Shown here: one piece after another, positions 51,797 through 61,888 of the stretch
Layout: each line of letters starts with the position of its first letter
Position numbering within the stretch: position 1 is the stretch's first letter
DNA from: Dyadobacter sp. CY312
Lineage (GTDB): Bacteria > Bacteroidota > Bacteroidia > Cytophagales > Spirosomataceae
Assembly: GCF_021390535.1 (NCBI RefSeq)
Contig: NZ_JAJUXG010000012.1
Coordinates: 124,001-188,000, forward strand
DNA: 64,000 nt
Reading direction: 5' to 3'
Translations under genes and position numbers: made by a program
The notes under the pieces: model-generated
The model's input: only the letters and a program-made list of their open reading frames with translations
Databases searched by the model: none
What the model was told of the DNA's origin: nothing

Positions 51797-53746
51797 ATGT
51801 CAACAGAAATAAAGACTGTACCGCTTTGGAAACCGGGGAAGGCGCTCATGGAGCAATCGAACCTTAAAAAATACATTGACTGGCTTTTTGTAAAAAAGGG
51901 ATTATACTTTCGCTCTTACAAAGATTTGTGGGAATGGTCGGTTACAGATCTGGAAGATTTTTGGGAAAGTCTTTGGTATTATTTCAACATCAAGTCGCAT
52001 GACTTATATCTTGAAGTGATTCAAAAGCCGAAATCCGGAATGATTGGTACGAAGTGGTTTACACGTTCAAAGCTTAACTATGCAGAGCATATTTTCAGAA
52101 ACAGAACCAAAGATCGTCCGGCAATACTTTTTCAATCGGAAAAAAATGATCTTACCGAAATATCCTGGGCAACGTTGGAAAGTGAAGTTGCAGCAGTTTC
52201 CACCTGGCTCAGACAGCGGGGTATAAAGCCTGGTGATCGTGTTGCCGGTGTTTTGCCGAACATCCCGCAGGCAGTTGTCGCTTTTTTAGCTGTCAATGCA
52301 GTTGGTGCCGTTTGGTCTTCGTGTTCGCCGGATTTTGGAAAATCAGCAGTCATCGATCGCTTTCTTCAGATAGAACCTAAGGTGTTGTTTGTAACGGATG
52401 GATACACTTATAATGGTAAAACCTACGACAGTTCAGAATTTATCCAGTCCCTGTCCAGTTCATTTCCATCGTTAAAGGACATTGTGCTGATTGACAATAT
52501 TCAGTCGGAAGTTACAACCGGACAGTTTACTTCGTGGGATGATATCCTGCATTTGCCTAATCATGGACTCGACTTTGATCCGGTTCCTTTCGATCACCCG
52601 ATCTGGATCCTTTATTCATCCGGCACCACAGCGAAACCCAAAGCCATCACACACAGCGTAGGAGGTTGTCTCATCGAACATATGAAAGCGCTTATGCTTC
52701 ATCAGAACGTGAAACCGGGCGACAAGTACTTCTGGTACTCGACTACCGGTTGGATGATGTGGAATTATGCCTTAGGATCAATGTTATGCGGAGCAACTTT
52801 GGTTATTTACGACGGTGCACCGGCTTACCCATCATCCCAGACATTATGGACGCTGGCTGAAAAAGCAAAAATTACTCATTTCGGAAGTGGGGCGGCCTAT
52901 TTTCTTGCGTCGATGAAAGCCGGAGTAAGTATCGCTTCTGAGAGACTTCGTCACCTGGAAACGATTGGTTCTACCGGATCGCCACTTACGCCGGAGGCTT
53001 TTGAATGGATTTATACACATGTTAAAAAGGATGTCTGGCTCATATCCCTAAGTGGCGGAACCGACATTTGCAGTGCATTTGTCGGAGGTTGTCCGGTTGA
53101 GCCGGTTTATTCGGGAGAAATTCAGTGCCGCATGTTAGGTGCAAAAGTGGAAGCGTTTGATGAAAATGGGAATCCGGTAATCAATCAGCTTGGTGAGATG
53201 GTTATCACACAGCCAATGCCTTCGATGCCTGTGTATTTTTGGGGAGATGAGGATAATGAACGGTACATCGACAGCTATTACGAAATGTATCCCAATGTAT
53301 GGCGTCATGGCGACTGGATTAAAATTACTGACAGACAATCGGTTATCATTTATGGGAGGTCAGACGCAACGCTGAACCGGGATGGTGTAAGAATTGGAAC
53401 ATCTGAAATATACAGCGCGGTTGAAAGCGTACCGGGTGTGAAGGACAGCATCGCTGTGTATCTTGAAAAGGAAAATGGCGGAGGTGTTGTGTCACTTTTT
53501 GTTGTGCTCGGAAACGGTGCAGAACTTACGGATAATTTGAAAGCGGACATCAAACATGCTTTGCGTTCACAATATAGCCCAAGACATGTTCCTGACACGA
53601 TAGAGCAGGTGAAGGATATTCCTTATACGATCAGCGGAAAAAAAATGGAAGCGCCTGTAAAAAAAATACTGATGGGTATGGATCCCGCAAAGGCGGCAAA
53701 TCCGGATACAATGCGTAATCCTGAATCTTTAAAAGGATTTGTTTGA
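51797..53746 (+). CDS. Acetoacetyl-CoA synthetase
   Basis: A 649-residue ANL-superfamily ligase that activates acetoacetate with ATP and CoA. The AMP-binding motif reads ILYSSGTTAKPKAITHS, later core motifs are IYGRSDATLNRDGVRIGTSE and the hinge area, and the C-terminal catalytic lysine is in PYTISGKKMEAPVKK. The N-terminal region (WKPGKALMEQSNLKKYIDWL; SKLNYAEHIFRNR) is that of acetoacetate, not acetate, ligases. It would feed ketone bodies or recycled acetoacetate into acetyl-CoA or lipid synthesis. Monocistronic, with a terminator at 53805. Confidence 0.92.
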   Translation: MSTEIKTVPLWKPGKALMEQSNLKKYIDWLFVKKGLYFRSYKDLWEWSVTDLEDFWESLWYYFNIKSHDLYLEVIQKPKSGMIGTKWFTRSKLNYAEHIFRNRTKDRPAILFQSEKNDLTEISWATLESEVAAVSTWLRQRGIKPGDRVAGVLPNIPQAVVAFLAVNAVGAVWSSCSPDFGKSAVIDRFLQIEPKVLFVTDGYTYNGKTYDSSEFIQSLSSSFPSLKDIVLIDNIQSEVTTGQFTSWDDILHLPNHGLDFDPVPFDHPIWILYSSGTTAKPKAITHSVGGCLIEHMKALMLHQNVKPGDKYFWYSTTGWMMWNYALGSMLCGATLVIYDGAPAYPSSQTLWTLAEKAKITHFGSGAAYFLASMKAGVSIASERLRHLETIGSTGSPLTPEAFEWIYTHVKKDVWLISLSGGTDICSAFVGGCPVEPVYSGEIQCRMLGAKVEAFDENGNPVINQLGEMVITQPMPSMPVYFWGDEDNERYIDSYYEMYPNVWRHGDWIKITDRQSVIIYGRSDATLNRDGVRIGTSEIYSAVESVPGVKDSIAVYLEKENGGGVVSLFVVLGNGAELTDNLKADIKHALRSQYSPRHVPDTIEQVKDIPYTISGKKMEAPVKKILMGMDPAKAANPDTMRNPESLKGFV

Positions 53747-53804
53747 AATCAATTTGGAATAGCTGAATCAAAAAAATAATCACAATGTTCCATAACAGGG
53801 ACAG

Positions 53805-53842
53805 GGATTTTGGTTGTTTTAAGCAATCAAAATCCTTTATTT
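53805..53842 (+). terminator. Terminator after acetoacetyl-CoA synthetase
   Basis: GGATTTTGGTTG pairs with CAATCAAAATCC (one G-T) around TTTTAAG, then TTTATTT. It lies about 60 bases after the stop. Confidence 0.8.
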
Positions 53843-53905
53843 CACGTTAAAAATGCCAGTGCCGGACTAATTTTTTAATCCACTCCTAAAAATCTCAACC
53901 AATTG

Positions 53906-55612
53906 ATGAATCAAGATACACCGCAGACGCCGATTCGCAACTCGCGCTCAGTAGTCAGGTTGCCCATAATTATCGGGCTTACGCTGGCCGCTGGAATGTT
54001 AATTGGTAGTACTTTTTTTAGCGGGGGAAAAAGCCTTACCGATGTGGCAAAAAGCTCTGCCAAGTTCAGGGAGGTGCTGATGTATGTGGAGAATAATTAT
54101 GTCGATTCGGTTAACACCGAAGAATTGGTAGATTATTCGATCTCCAAAATGCTGGAAAAACTGGATCCGCACACATCTTATTTCAATACCGAAGAGGCAA
54201 CCGCTGCAAGGTCTCAGCTGGAATCGGGTTTCGATGGTATAGGTGTTGAATTCAATATTTACAATGATACGGTATATGTCGTTACGCCTTTAAGCGGAGG
54301 TCCTTCTGAAACGGCAGGAATCCAGAGCGGTGACCGCATTCTGATGGTTAATAAAGAAAAGCTTTCTGGTCCGGGTGTTACCAATGCGCAGGTGTACAAG
54401 CTATTGCGTGGTAAAAGAGGTACAAAGGTTGATCTGGCAATTGAAAGGGTCGGTCTTAAAGATAAAATGAACTTTGCTGTTGTAAGAGATCGTATCCCAA
54501 CCTATTCGGTAGATGCGGCCTACATGATCGATCAAGAAATTGGATACATTAAGGTGAGTCGTTTTTCTGAAACTACTTTTGATGAATTCAAATCGTCCCT
54601 TTCCACCCTGAAAGCAAACGGATTGAAAAAACTGATACTCGACCTGAGAGGAAATCCGGGCGGTTACATGGAACGTGCTACAAGCATGGCTGATGAGTTT
54701 ATCGCAGGAGATAAGCTACTGGTTTACACCGAAGGGAAAGACAGCAGGTTCGACAGAAAAACCCGGTCTCATGTAAACGGTGCTTTTGAAAAAGGACCTG
54801 TTATTGTTTTGGTTGATGAAGGAAGTGCTTCCGCGTCGGAGATTTTGGCAGGAGCTTTGCAGGATCACGACAGAGCACTTATTGTAGGCCGTCGGTCATA
54901 TGGAAAAGGACTTGTTCAGATGCCCATTAAACTTTCCGATAATTCTGAACTGCGCCTTACCATATCAAGATACTTTACGCCAAGCGGCCGCAGTATTCAA
55001 AAACCCTATGAAATGGGCAAAGGAGAGGATTACAGTCAGGACCTTTCTCACCGTTACGAAAGTGGAGAGCTTTTTAACGCTGATAGTATCAAGTTTGACA
55101 AGAAAAAAGTTTATAAAACAGACGGTGGTCGCACTGTTTACGGTGGCGGAGGTATTACACCAGATATTTTTGTACCGCGCGACACGCTGAATAACAGCAA
55201 GTATCTTTTTGAACTCTACGCAAAAAATATCATTCGTGAATACGCATTGCGTTATGCGAATGAAAATTTGAAAAAGCTTGAAAAACAGAGCTTCAAAGAG
55301 TTTTTGAGCTCTTTTGAAGTGACAGATGCCATGTTAGCCGAACTTGTAAAAGATGCTTCCATAGCGGGAATTAAGCCAAATGAAAAGGAACTGAAAATTT
55401 CTAAGCCTGTCGTAGTATCTCAGACAAAAGCAATCATAGGTCGATATGTGTGGGGAAGAAAACAAAAAACCGGGCTGAATAATGAAATATTCCAGGTATT
55501 GAATCCGGCAGATAATGTGTACCAAAGGGCTATCCAGCTTTTTGGACAAGCGTCTCAGTTGGAAGCAGGCGATTTCAGCAGCCTCAATACAGTGAAAGGA
55601 AGAGAAAAATAA
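53906..55612 (+). CDS. C-terminal processing peptidase, S41 family (CtpA/Prc)
   Basis: A 568-residue envelope protease. The ATG at 53906 is used (a TTG directly before it opens the frame). One N-terminal helix (LPIIIGLTLAAGMLIGSTFF) anchors it. A PDZ domain (about 85-170; LESGFDGIGVEFNIYNDTVY, IQSGDRILMVN) is followed by the S41 core with the catalytic serine in VDEGSASASEILAGALQDHD and lysine in GRRSYGKGLVQMP, then a C-terminal helical domain. It trims or degrades envelope proteins from their C-termini. The next gene, an SDR, is 98 bases downstream on the same strand. Confidence 0.94.
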   Translation: MNQDTPQTPIRNSRSVVRLPIIIGLTLAAGMLIGSTFFSGGKSLTDVAKSSAKFREVLMYVENNYVDSVNTEELVDYSISKMLEKLDPHTSYFNTEEATAARSQLESGFDGIGVEFNIYNDTVYVVTPLSGGPSETAGIQSGDRILMVNKEKLSGPGVTNAQVYKLLRGKRGTKVDLAIERVGLKDKMNFAVVRDRIPTYSVDAAYMIDQEIGYIKVSRFSETTFDEFKSSLSTLKANGLKKLILDLRGNPGGYMERATSMADEFIAGDKLLVYTEGKDSRFDRKTRSHVNGAFEKGPVIVLVDEGSASASEILAGALQDHDRALIVGRRSYGKGLVQMPIKLSDNSELRLTISRYFTPSGRSIQKPYEMGKGEDYSQDLSHRYESGELFNADSIKFDKKKVYKTDGGRTVYGGGGITPDIFVPRDTLNNSKYLFELYAKNIIREYALRYANENLKKLEKQSFKEFLSSFEVTDAMLAELVKDASIAGIKPNEKELKISKPVVVSQTKAIIGRYVWGRKQKTGLNNEIFQVLNPADNVYQRAIQLFGQASQLEAGDFSSLNTVKGREK

Positions 55613-55710
55613 GGAATGTTGTTAACGGACTGTCAACCGACAAGGAGTGTGTAGGAAGATTGTTGTCACTCCGAAATTAACAGCTAATCATTCGCAATTA
55701 ACAATTAAAA

Positions 55711-56463
55711 ATGTCTCGTATCGCGTTAATCACCGGAGCTACTTCCGGAATAGGAAAGGCCACCGCCGAAGCTTTTGCAGCATCAGGTATCAATCTCATT
55801 CTTTGCGGTCGTCGTCAGGAGCGCCTGGACGAGCTGGCAGGAGTATTGGCTTCCAAAGTGGAGGTAACAACCCTATTGTTTGACGTTAGGGACAAAGGAT
55901 CGGTACTGGCAATGATTGGCTCATTATCAGACCAATGGAAGAACATCGATATTCTAATAAATAATGCCGGCAATGCTCACGGAATGGGTTCTCTGGATGA
56001 AGGTGACACTGATGACTGGGACGCGATGATTGATGGTAACGTAAAGGGACTTTTGTATGTGTCAAAAGCTATTATTCCGTTAATGCTCGAACAGGGCAAG
56101 GGGCATATCGTCAACATAAGTTCAATTGCCGGAAAACAAACTTATGTCAACGGTGCGGTTTATTGCGCGTCCAAAGCAGCCGTTGAAGTGTTGAGCGAGG
56201 GAATGAGACTGGAACTTACACAGCACGGGATTAAGGTTACGAATGTGGCTCCTGGTGCAGTGGAAACTGAATTTTCATTGGTTCGTTTCAAAGGAGATGA
56301 AAGCCGTGCCGAAAAAGTGTACGAAGGATTTGAGCCGTTACAGGCTGCGGATATCGCCGACGCGATATTGTATGCGGTGAATGCTCCCGCTCGCGTTACC
56401 ATTGCCGATCTTACTATACTTGCAGGCGCCCAGTCTGCTGCAACCACCATACACAGAAAATAA
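55711..56463 (+). CDS. Short-chain dehydrogenase/reductase (YdfG-like)
   Basis: A 250-residue Rossmann-fold NAD(P)-dependent oxidoreductase. The cofactor motif is ITGATSGIGKATAEAF, with an arginine-rich second-strand end (CGRRQERLDEL) that favours NADP. The structural NNAGNAHG is present and the catalytic residues are the serine in NISSIAGK, then YCASKAAVEVLSEGM. It resembles NADP-dependent 3-hydroxy acid (serine/allo-threonine) dehydrogenases, but the substrate is a guess. The gene after it is a GntR regulator. Confidence 0.88.
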   Translation: MSRIALITGATSGIGKATAEAFAASGINLILCGRRQERLDELAGVLASKVEVTTLLFDVRDKGSVLAMIGSLSDQWKNIDILINNAGNAHGMGSLDEGDTDDWDAMIDGNVKGLLYVSKAIIPLMLEQGKGHIVNISSIAGKQTYVNGAVYCASKAAVEVLSEGMRLELTQHGIKVTNVAPGAVETEFSLVRFKGDESRAEKVYEGFEPLQAADIADAILYAVNAPARVTIADLTILAGAQSAATTIHRK

Positions 56464-56536
56464 ATTAATGTAATTATCAATGTTTTCATTCCAAAACATT
56501 GTACTTTTGAAACATCAGATGATATGACGAATTGCA

Positions 56537-57190
56537 ATGATTAAAAGACAAAGCCTGGCAGATGAAGTAGCCACACGGTTGGTTCAGAAAATTTCGGAGG
56601 GAGAATTTGCTATTGGTGCTAAGCTGCCAACTGAACCAGAACTGATGAACATGTTTGGGGTAGGGCGTTCAACTGTTCGGGAGGCTGTTCGGAATTTATC
56701 ACAAACAGGTCTTGTGCGCGTGCAACAAGGTTTAGGAACATTTGTTGAGAAGAAACAGACTTCGTCTGAATCTTTATCGGAAAGATTTCTCAGGGCAAAA
56801 GGGTTGGAATTGAATGAAATTCGACAGCTTATTGAGCTCAAAATTGCAGAGAAAGCAGCTGAAAATCGGACTGATGAGGACATTGCTCAGATACGAAAAC
56901 ACTTGGAAGCCCGGAAGGAAATGGCTCTCGCCAATATTGCCGATAAGTGTATTCAGGCTGATATAAACTTCCACCTGGGTATAGCCATTGCTGCGAAAAG
57001 CGACATTCTGCTCGATTTGTACAGAACAGTCGCTGAACATCTTCAAAATTATTTTCTTGAACTGTATATCAATACCGAAAGCTTTATTGTGACACAGCAT
57101 ATGCATGAATCATTACTGCAAAGCATAGAGGATAAAGAGCCGCAAAAAGCCTGGGAGTGGGCAGCAAAGATCACCGGGCAGCCGGTGTAA
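56537..57190 (+). CDS. GntR family regulator (FadR/FCD type)
   Basis: A 217-residue regulator with an N-terminal winged helix (about 1-70; LPTEPELMNMFGVGRSTVRE, LVRVQQGLGTFV) and a C-terminal helical FCD ligand domain (about 90-210; RQLIELKIAEKAAENRTDED, DINFHLGIAIAAKSDILLDL). Such domains bind small organic acids. It lies 29 bases ahead of an MFS exporter gene on the same strand, so it probably controls that gene. Its ligand is unknown. Confidence 0.92.
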   Translation: MIKRQSLADEVATRLVQKISEGEFAIGAKLPTEPELMNMFGVGRSTVREAVRNLSQTGLVRVQQGLGTFVEKKQTSSESLSERFLRAKGLELNEIRQLIELKIAEKAAENRTDEDIAQIRKHLEARKEMALANIADKCIQADINFHLGIAIAAKSDILLDLYRTVAEHLQNYFLELYINTESFIVTQHMHESLLQSIEDKEPQKAWEWAAKITGQPV

Positions 57191-57219
57191 AGAATTTATT
57201 AGAAAGTAAGTTTTAAGTT

Positions 57220-58455
57220 ATGGAAAAAATTGAATCGCAATCGGCCAGCACCATGGCCGTACCAGCAGCCTCTGCGCAGCAAACCGTTTTCCCTATTTTA
57301 TTAGCCCTGAGTTTTTCTCACCTGCTGAACGACACCATGCAATCGCTGATCCCATCGATTTACCCAATGGTGAAGGATTCGTTTAAACTAAGTTTTTCAC
57401 AAATCGGATTAATCACCTTTACATTTCAGATCAGTGCGTCGGTTTTGCAGCCGGTGGTGGGACTTTACACAGATAAAAAACCTCAACCTTATGCACTGGC
57501 GATCGGCATGTGTTTCACGTTGCTGGGTTTAGTTGCGCTATCGCTGGCAACGAGCTTCTATCTTGTGCTTGTTTCGGTTGCATTGATCGGTGTAGGATCA
57601 GCCATTTTCCACCCGGAAGCATCACGCATTGCACATATGGCATCTGGCGGGCGGCATGGTATGGCGCAGTCACTTTTTCAGGTAGGAGGTAATGCGGGAA
57701 GTTCGCTTGGACCATTGCTCGCCGCTCTTATATTGCTACCCTACGGTCGTTTTCAGATCATCTGGTTCTCCTTGGTTGCGCTGTTGGCAATCATCATTTT
57801 ATCCCGTGTTGGTGGCTGGTATAAAAACAACATGCACCGAATCAAGAAGAAAACGGCAAGTGCGGACAGCAGCTCTGCCACCCTGCAATTAACGAAAGGG
57901 AAGGTAACATTGTCGATCGCGATCCTGCTGCTGCTAATCTTCTCGAAATACATTTACATGGCCAGTATTTCGAGCTATTTCACGTTTTATCTGATCGATA
58001 AATTCGGTGTGTCAATCCAAAGTTCGCAGATGTATTTGTTTGCATTCCTGTTTGCAGTTGCAGCCGGAACCTTTATCGGCGGACCGGTGGGAGATCGTAT
58101 CGGGAGGAAATATGTGATCTGGATTTCGATATTGGGAGTTGCCCCGTTTGCTTTGGCGTTGCCTTATGTCAACCTTTTCTGGACCTGTACATTGAGCATC
58201 ATTATCGGTCTGGTATTGTCGTCAGCATTCTCGGCAATTCTGGTTTACGCACAGGAGCTAATTCCTGGTAAAGTTGGTATGATCGCCGGACTGTTCTTCG
58301 GCTTTGCGTTCGGTATTGCGGGAATTGGTTCTGCTATCTTGGGTAATTTGGCAGATAATACCAGTATCGAATACGTGTTTTGGGTTTGCTCCTTTTTGCC
58401 GCTTATTGGATTATTGACTGGCTTTTTGCCTAATTTAGAGAAGAGGCATCAGTAA
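57220..58455 (+). CDS. MFS transporter, Fsr (fosmidomycin resistance)-like
   Basis: A 411-residue transporter with 12 predicted helices. The Fsr-type start (ILLALSFSHLLNDTMQSLIP; SIYPMVKDSFKLSFSQIGLI) and LYTDKKPQPYALAIGM loop are recognisable, as are GVGSAIFHPEASRIAHMASG and GPVGDRIGRKYVIW. Such proteins export small molecules, including fosmidomycin in Escherichia coli; the natural substrate here is not known. It is paired with the GntR gene, suggesting induced efflux. It overlaps the convergent M23 peptidase gene by seven bases. Confidence 0.9.
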   Translation: MEKIESQSASTMAVPAASAQQTVFPILLALSFSHLLNDTMQSLIPSIYPMVKDSFKLSFSQIGLITFTFQISASVLQPVVGLYTDKKPQPYALAIGMCFTLLGLVALSLATSFYLVLVSVALIGVGSAIFHPEASRIAHMASGGRHGMAQSLFQVGGNAGSSLGPLLAALILLPYGRFQIIWFSLVALLAIIILSRVGGWYKNNMHRIKKKTASADSSSATLQLTKGKVTLSIAILLLLIFSKYIYMASISSYFTFYLIDKFGVSIQSSQMYLFAFLFAVAAGTFIGGPVGDRIGRKYVIWISILGVAPFALALPYVNLFWTCTLSIIIGLVLSSAFSAILVYAQELIPGKVGMIAGLFFGFAFGIAGIGSAILGNLADNTSIEYVFWVCSFLPLIGLLTGFLPNLEKRHQ

Positions 58456-59126
58456 CCAATCCGCAATATCAAATTAGGATCGGGGCAGGAGGAAAGATAA
58501 AAACTCCTGTCCCTGATGCTGCATACTCCCGGGAAATCACCTTTGTAGTTACCCATATCTTCGATTACCTGAAAATGTAAATGAGGAGGCCAGTCTCCGT
58601 TTATAGGATAGTTGCCAATTTCTCCTATTTTTTCTCCCGCCATAAAAGTTTTGTTCTCATGAAGCCCGGTTATTGAACTCATGGACAAATGCCCGTATAA
58701 CGTGTAAAAAGTTGCTCCGTCAAGTTCATGTTCAAGAATAATTGTTGGACCGTAATCTCCCATGTTATTGTTAAAAGCAAAACTGTGCACTTTACCTTTT
58801 AAAGGAGCATATACCGGCTCGCCTGCCGGAGCCCATATATCCACACCAAGGTGTATACAGCGTGGGTTTTCTTCTTCCTGGACGAAGTGTTTCAGTTTAC
58901 GATAAATTACTCTGTGTTCATCATATCCTCCAATTCCGTTAAATGTTGAACTGGATAACATTTCTTCAAAAACATACTTTGTAAATACAGCTGTATCTGA
59001 CAAATCAGTTTTCATCAGTTTATGATTTGTTCCTGAAAAATCCAACTGTTTGTGAGGTCTGTCACTGATTATGACCGGAGAGAATTCGGGATTTTTTTTA
59101 AGCAGATCGGTAAGTTGAGTTGTCAT
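58449..59126 (-). CDS. M23 family metallopeptidase
   Basis: A 225-residue LytM/M23 peptidase domain protein. The zinc ligands are visible in IHLGVDIWAPAGEPVYAPLK (HxxxD) and HLHFQVIED, and the catalytic-type histidine in FYTLYGHLSM. These enzymes cut peptidoglycan cross-links or other glycine-rich peptides. No N-terminal signal peptide is evident, so it may stay inside the cell or need an unusual export route. It ends inside the convergent MFS gene by seven bases. Confidence 0.88.
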   Translation of the reverse strand: MTTQLTDLLKKNPEFSPVIISDRPHKQLDFSGTNHKLMKTDLSDTAVFTKYVFEEMLSSSTFNGIGGYDEHRVIYRKLKHFVQEEENPRCIHLGVDIWAPAGEPVYAPLKGKVHSFAFNNNMGDYGPTIILEHELDGATFYTLYGHLSMSSITGLHENKTFMAGEKIGEIGNYPINGDWPPHLHFQVIEDMGNYKGDFPGVCSIRDRSFYLSSCPDPNLILRIGY

Positions 59127-59151
59127 TATTGTTTTAGGTGTTTTAAACCAA

Positions 59152-59197
59152 AAAAGGTTGATAAGTAAGCGATTATCTGCTTTCTTATCAACCTTTT
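59152..59197 (-). terminator. Terminator after the zinc metalloprotease gene
   Basis: AAAAGGTTGATAAG and CTTATCAACCTTTT (59152-59165, 59184-59197) form a perfect 14-bp stem, 15 bases after the protease stop; T-rich on the minus strand. Confidence 0.88.
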
Positions 59198-59211
59198 AGT
59201 ATTACAAATTA

Positions 59212-61788
59212 TTACTTTGGATCCAATGCAGATTTAATTCTCTGCGACAGATCCTGTAAATGATATTTACTGACCTTATCTGTTGTCTTTGGAATCGCAG
59301 CCTGAATGCTGCTTCTCAAGCTTTCCAGATGGGCGCGGCTGATAGACGGGAGATCCGTTTTTTCAAGGTCAACAACTCTTGTTGAATAACCATAGGTGAT
59401 GCCAACCGGAACAGATTGAACGTTGGCTTTACCTGGCTTAAGTAAATTGATCAGTTTCTCAGTATATACTTTTTGAAGATTTCTACGGTAAATGTCAATT
59501 GCACCGCCTGTTTTTACTTCTGACCAGATTCCGCTTTCAAGTTCTGTAAACAGATCATCCAATGTATAATACTTTGAAGAAACACCTGTTTCCATCAATC
59601 TTACAGCGCGATCACCCGCCAAAAGTGAATTGATCGCAAAGTCCTGTAAAGTTTTGATCGCTTCAACACCCGATTCTGGTTTGATTTTGCTCAAAACCGC
59701 CGGATCCATCAACCAGATCGGTGTTTTAAACAATTGCGTATTCAGAAATGCAACGGCTTCTTTTTGAGTAGCTTTTGGTACTGTTACAAAAGTTTCACCC
59801 TCTGTATCATATGTTTTCGGGGTATCGTAAATACCGCCTACGTTTTTAATCACATGACCAATGTAACGGCGATACTGGCCTACTACATTACCATACAATT
59901 CTTCAAGTTCTTTGTAGCTTTCACCGTCTTCTTTGCTCCATTCGTTTAGTTTTGGAAGAATGCGTTTCAGGTTTTTGATACCATATTCGGATGCAACCAT
60001 CGCGTTGTCGCTCAAATCTTCTGTTTGATAACGAGGATCGTAAGGGCTCATTTCTGTTCCAAAACGTAATCTTGGATTTTTGTAAGCTTCTTTGGTTTTT
60101 ACATTCAATACCTTTTTATCAGCCTCAGCGTCTTTTGTACCCTGAATGTTGCTGTATCCCCACTCAACTGCCCATTTATCGTAATCTCCGATTTTTGGGA
60201 AAAGGTTGGTGATGCCATCTTCCGGCTGAGCTACATAGTTAAATCTTGCATAGTCCATAATAGAAGAAGTGTGGCCGTTTTTGTCAACCCATTCTTTATC
60301 ACGAAGTTTTTCAACCGGTGTTGCCGAACTCGCGCCCATGTTGTGTCTTAGTCCAATCGTGTGACCAATTTCGTGAGAAGAAACAAAACGAATCAATTCC
60401 CCCATCAGCTCGTCGCTGAAATTTTTAGTGCGTGCTTTCGGATCTACCGCCGCTGTCTGGATCATGTACCAGTTGCGTAGCAAACGCATTACGTTGTGGT
60501 ACCAACCCACATGACTTTCTAGAATTTCTCCGCTTCTTGGATCATGTACGTTAGGGCCGTACGCATTTTGAATGTCGGCAGCGAAATAACGTATTACAGA
60601 ATACCGCGCATCTTCCAAGCTCATGGTAGAATCACCTTCCGGCCAGTATTCACCACGAATCGCATTTTTCCATCCTGCTTGTTCAAAGGCAACCTGCCAG
60701 TCATCAACACCGGCTTTCAGGTATTTTCTCCATTTTACAGGTGTTGCAGGATCAATGTAGTATACGATTGGTTTTTTCGGCTCAATCAATTCTCCATTTT
60801 TCTGACGTTCTGCATCTGCTGCATTTTTTGGTTCAAGGCGCCAGCGAACAGCAAACACCTCTTCATCCGATTTCTGAGATTCTTCTCCGAATACGGCATA
60901 TTGGTTAGCAAAAAAACCAACGCGGCTATCGAAAAACCGTTTTCTCATTGGCGTTTTTGGCAATAATATCAATGAAGTATTCATTTCCATAGTCACTACA
61001 CCGGCGTCCAGCCCAGCTGGCAAATAACGGCCAATAGATGGAGCAGGAGTGAGAGAAATGGTAGGAGGTACCACGGAGAATGTTTTCACAGTTCTGATTT
61101 CCGTATTGATAGGAAAGCTGCTCATTTTCTCGATAAAGGAAGCTTCCTTTTTGAATGCAGCCAGTTTTAAAAGTTGCTTGGAAACGTTGCTAAGTGAGAA
61201 AACCTGATTGTCGCTGTTGAAAAAATCAGTGACGTCAATGACCGAGGAGTTTCCGGAATCTTCTTTTTTAAGTGCCTTAATTTCAAATACGCCGATGATA
61301 GGATCTGAGTTTGAATTCTTTACAGCCTGAAAAATAGGTTTGGTGCTGTCGGGACTTGCAACTACCACTGTTACAGAACGTAACAAAATGTTGTTGTCCA
61401 TTCCTTTCTCCCAGCGAATCATTTGTCTGTTCACCTCTTCACCACCAAAAATACCGCCACCTGCTGCAGTTTTGGAATAGCGCGTAACGGCCATAATATC
61501 ACTGTTGATGATTGAATCAGGAATTTCGAAGTACCATTTTTCGGCAACTTTATGTACCGAAATCATTCCTTTCTGGCTCACTGCGGAAGTGTCAATAACT
61601 TCTTTGAAAGGTTTGGGGCCTTTCTTTTTATCGTCTTTCAGCTTGTCTTTTACGGCAGTGGCAACTGCGTCTACAGCCTTGTCGATTTTGGCATTTTCTT
61701 TTTTCTTTTCTTTCTTTTTTTGTGCAAATGCGCTGGAAAGGCACAAAATCATCATTACCGTCAGAAGAAGGTAGCGGGTTAATTTCAT
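59212..61788 (-). CDS. Secreted zinc-dependent metalloprotease (DUF5117/DUF5118 type)
   Basis: An 858-residue exported protein with a clear signal peptide (YLLLTVMMILCLSSAFAQ). After a lysine-rich linker comes the DUF5118/DUF5117 region (about 60-370; ISVHKVAEKWYFEIPDSIIN, MAVTRYSKTAAGGG), then the metzincin-like zinc site HEIGHTIGLRHN (about 474-485) and SIMDYARFNYVAQPED, the Met-turn. A helical C-terminal domain (DUF4953-like) completes it. Such proteases are abundant in Bacteroidota but their targets are unknown. It is monocistronic, with its own promoter and terminator. Confidence 0.92.
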   Translation of the reverse strand: MKLTRYLLLTVMMILCLSSAFAQKKKEKKKENAKIDKAVDAVATAVKDKLKDDKKKGPKPFKEVIDTSAVSQKGMISVHKVAEKWYFEIPDSIINSDIMAVTRYSKTAAGGGIFGGEEVNRQMIRWEKGMDNNILLRSVTVVVASPDSTKPIFQAVKNSNSDPIIGVFEIKALKKEDSGNSSVIDVTDFFNSDNQVFSLSNVSKQLLKLAAFKKEASFIEKMSSFPINTEIRTVKTFSVVPPTISLTPAPSIGRYLPAGLDAGVVTMEMNTSLILLPKTPMRKRFFDSRVGFFANQYAVFGEESQKSDEEVFAVRWRLEPKNAADAERQKNGELIEPKKPIVYYIDPATPVKWRKYLKAGVDDWQVAFEQAGWKNAIRGEYWPEGDSTMSLEDARYSVIRYFAADIQNAYGPNVHDPRSGEILESHVGWYHNVMRLLRNWYMIQTAAVDPKARTKNFSDELMGELIRFVSSHEIGHTIGLRHNMGASSATPVEKLRDKEWVDKNGHTSSIMDYARFNYVAQPEDGITNLFPKIGDYDKWAVEWGYSNIQGTKDAEADKKVLNVKTKEAYKNPRLRFGTEMSPYDPRYQTEDLSDNAMVASEYGIKNLKRILPKLNEWSKEDGESYKELEELYGNVVGQYRRYIGHVIKNVGGIYDTPKTYDTEGETFVTVPKATQKEAVAFLNTQLFKTPIWLMDPAVLSKIKPESGVEAIKTLQDFAINSLLAGDRAVRLMETGVSSKYYTLDDLFTELESGIWSEVKTGGAIDIYRRNLQKVYTEKLINLLKPGKANVQSVPVGITYGYSTRVVDLEKTDLPSISRAHLESLRSSIQAAIPKTTDKVSKYHLQDLSQRIKSALDPK

Positions 61789-61818
61789 ATTTGAACAGAT
61801 GTTAAGTTACAGAATCTG

Positions 61819-61847
61819 CAAAAATAAGAATTTGATTTGTATGACAA
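61819..61847 (-). promoter_or_regulatory. Promoter of the zinc metalloprotease gene
   Basis: On the minus strand TTG (61845-61847) and TATTTTTG (61819-61826) are 18 bases apart, about 30 bases before the start; this fits the -33/-7 pattern. Confidence 0.7.
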
Positions 61848-61888
61848 CTATTTATGGGATGAACGGATGGGGAGATTCTACTAAATAA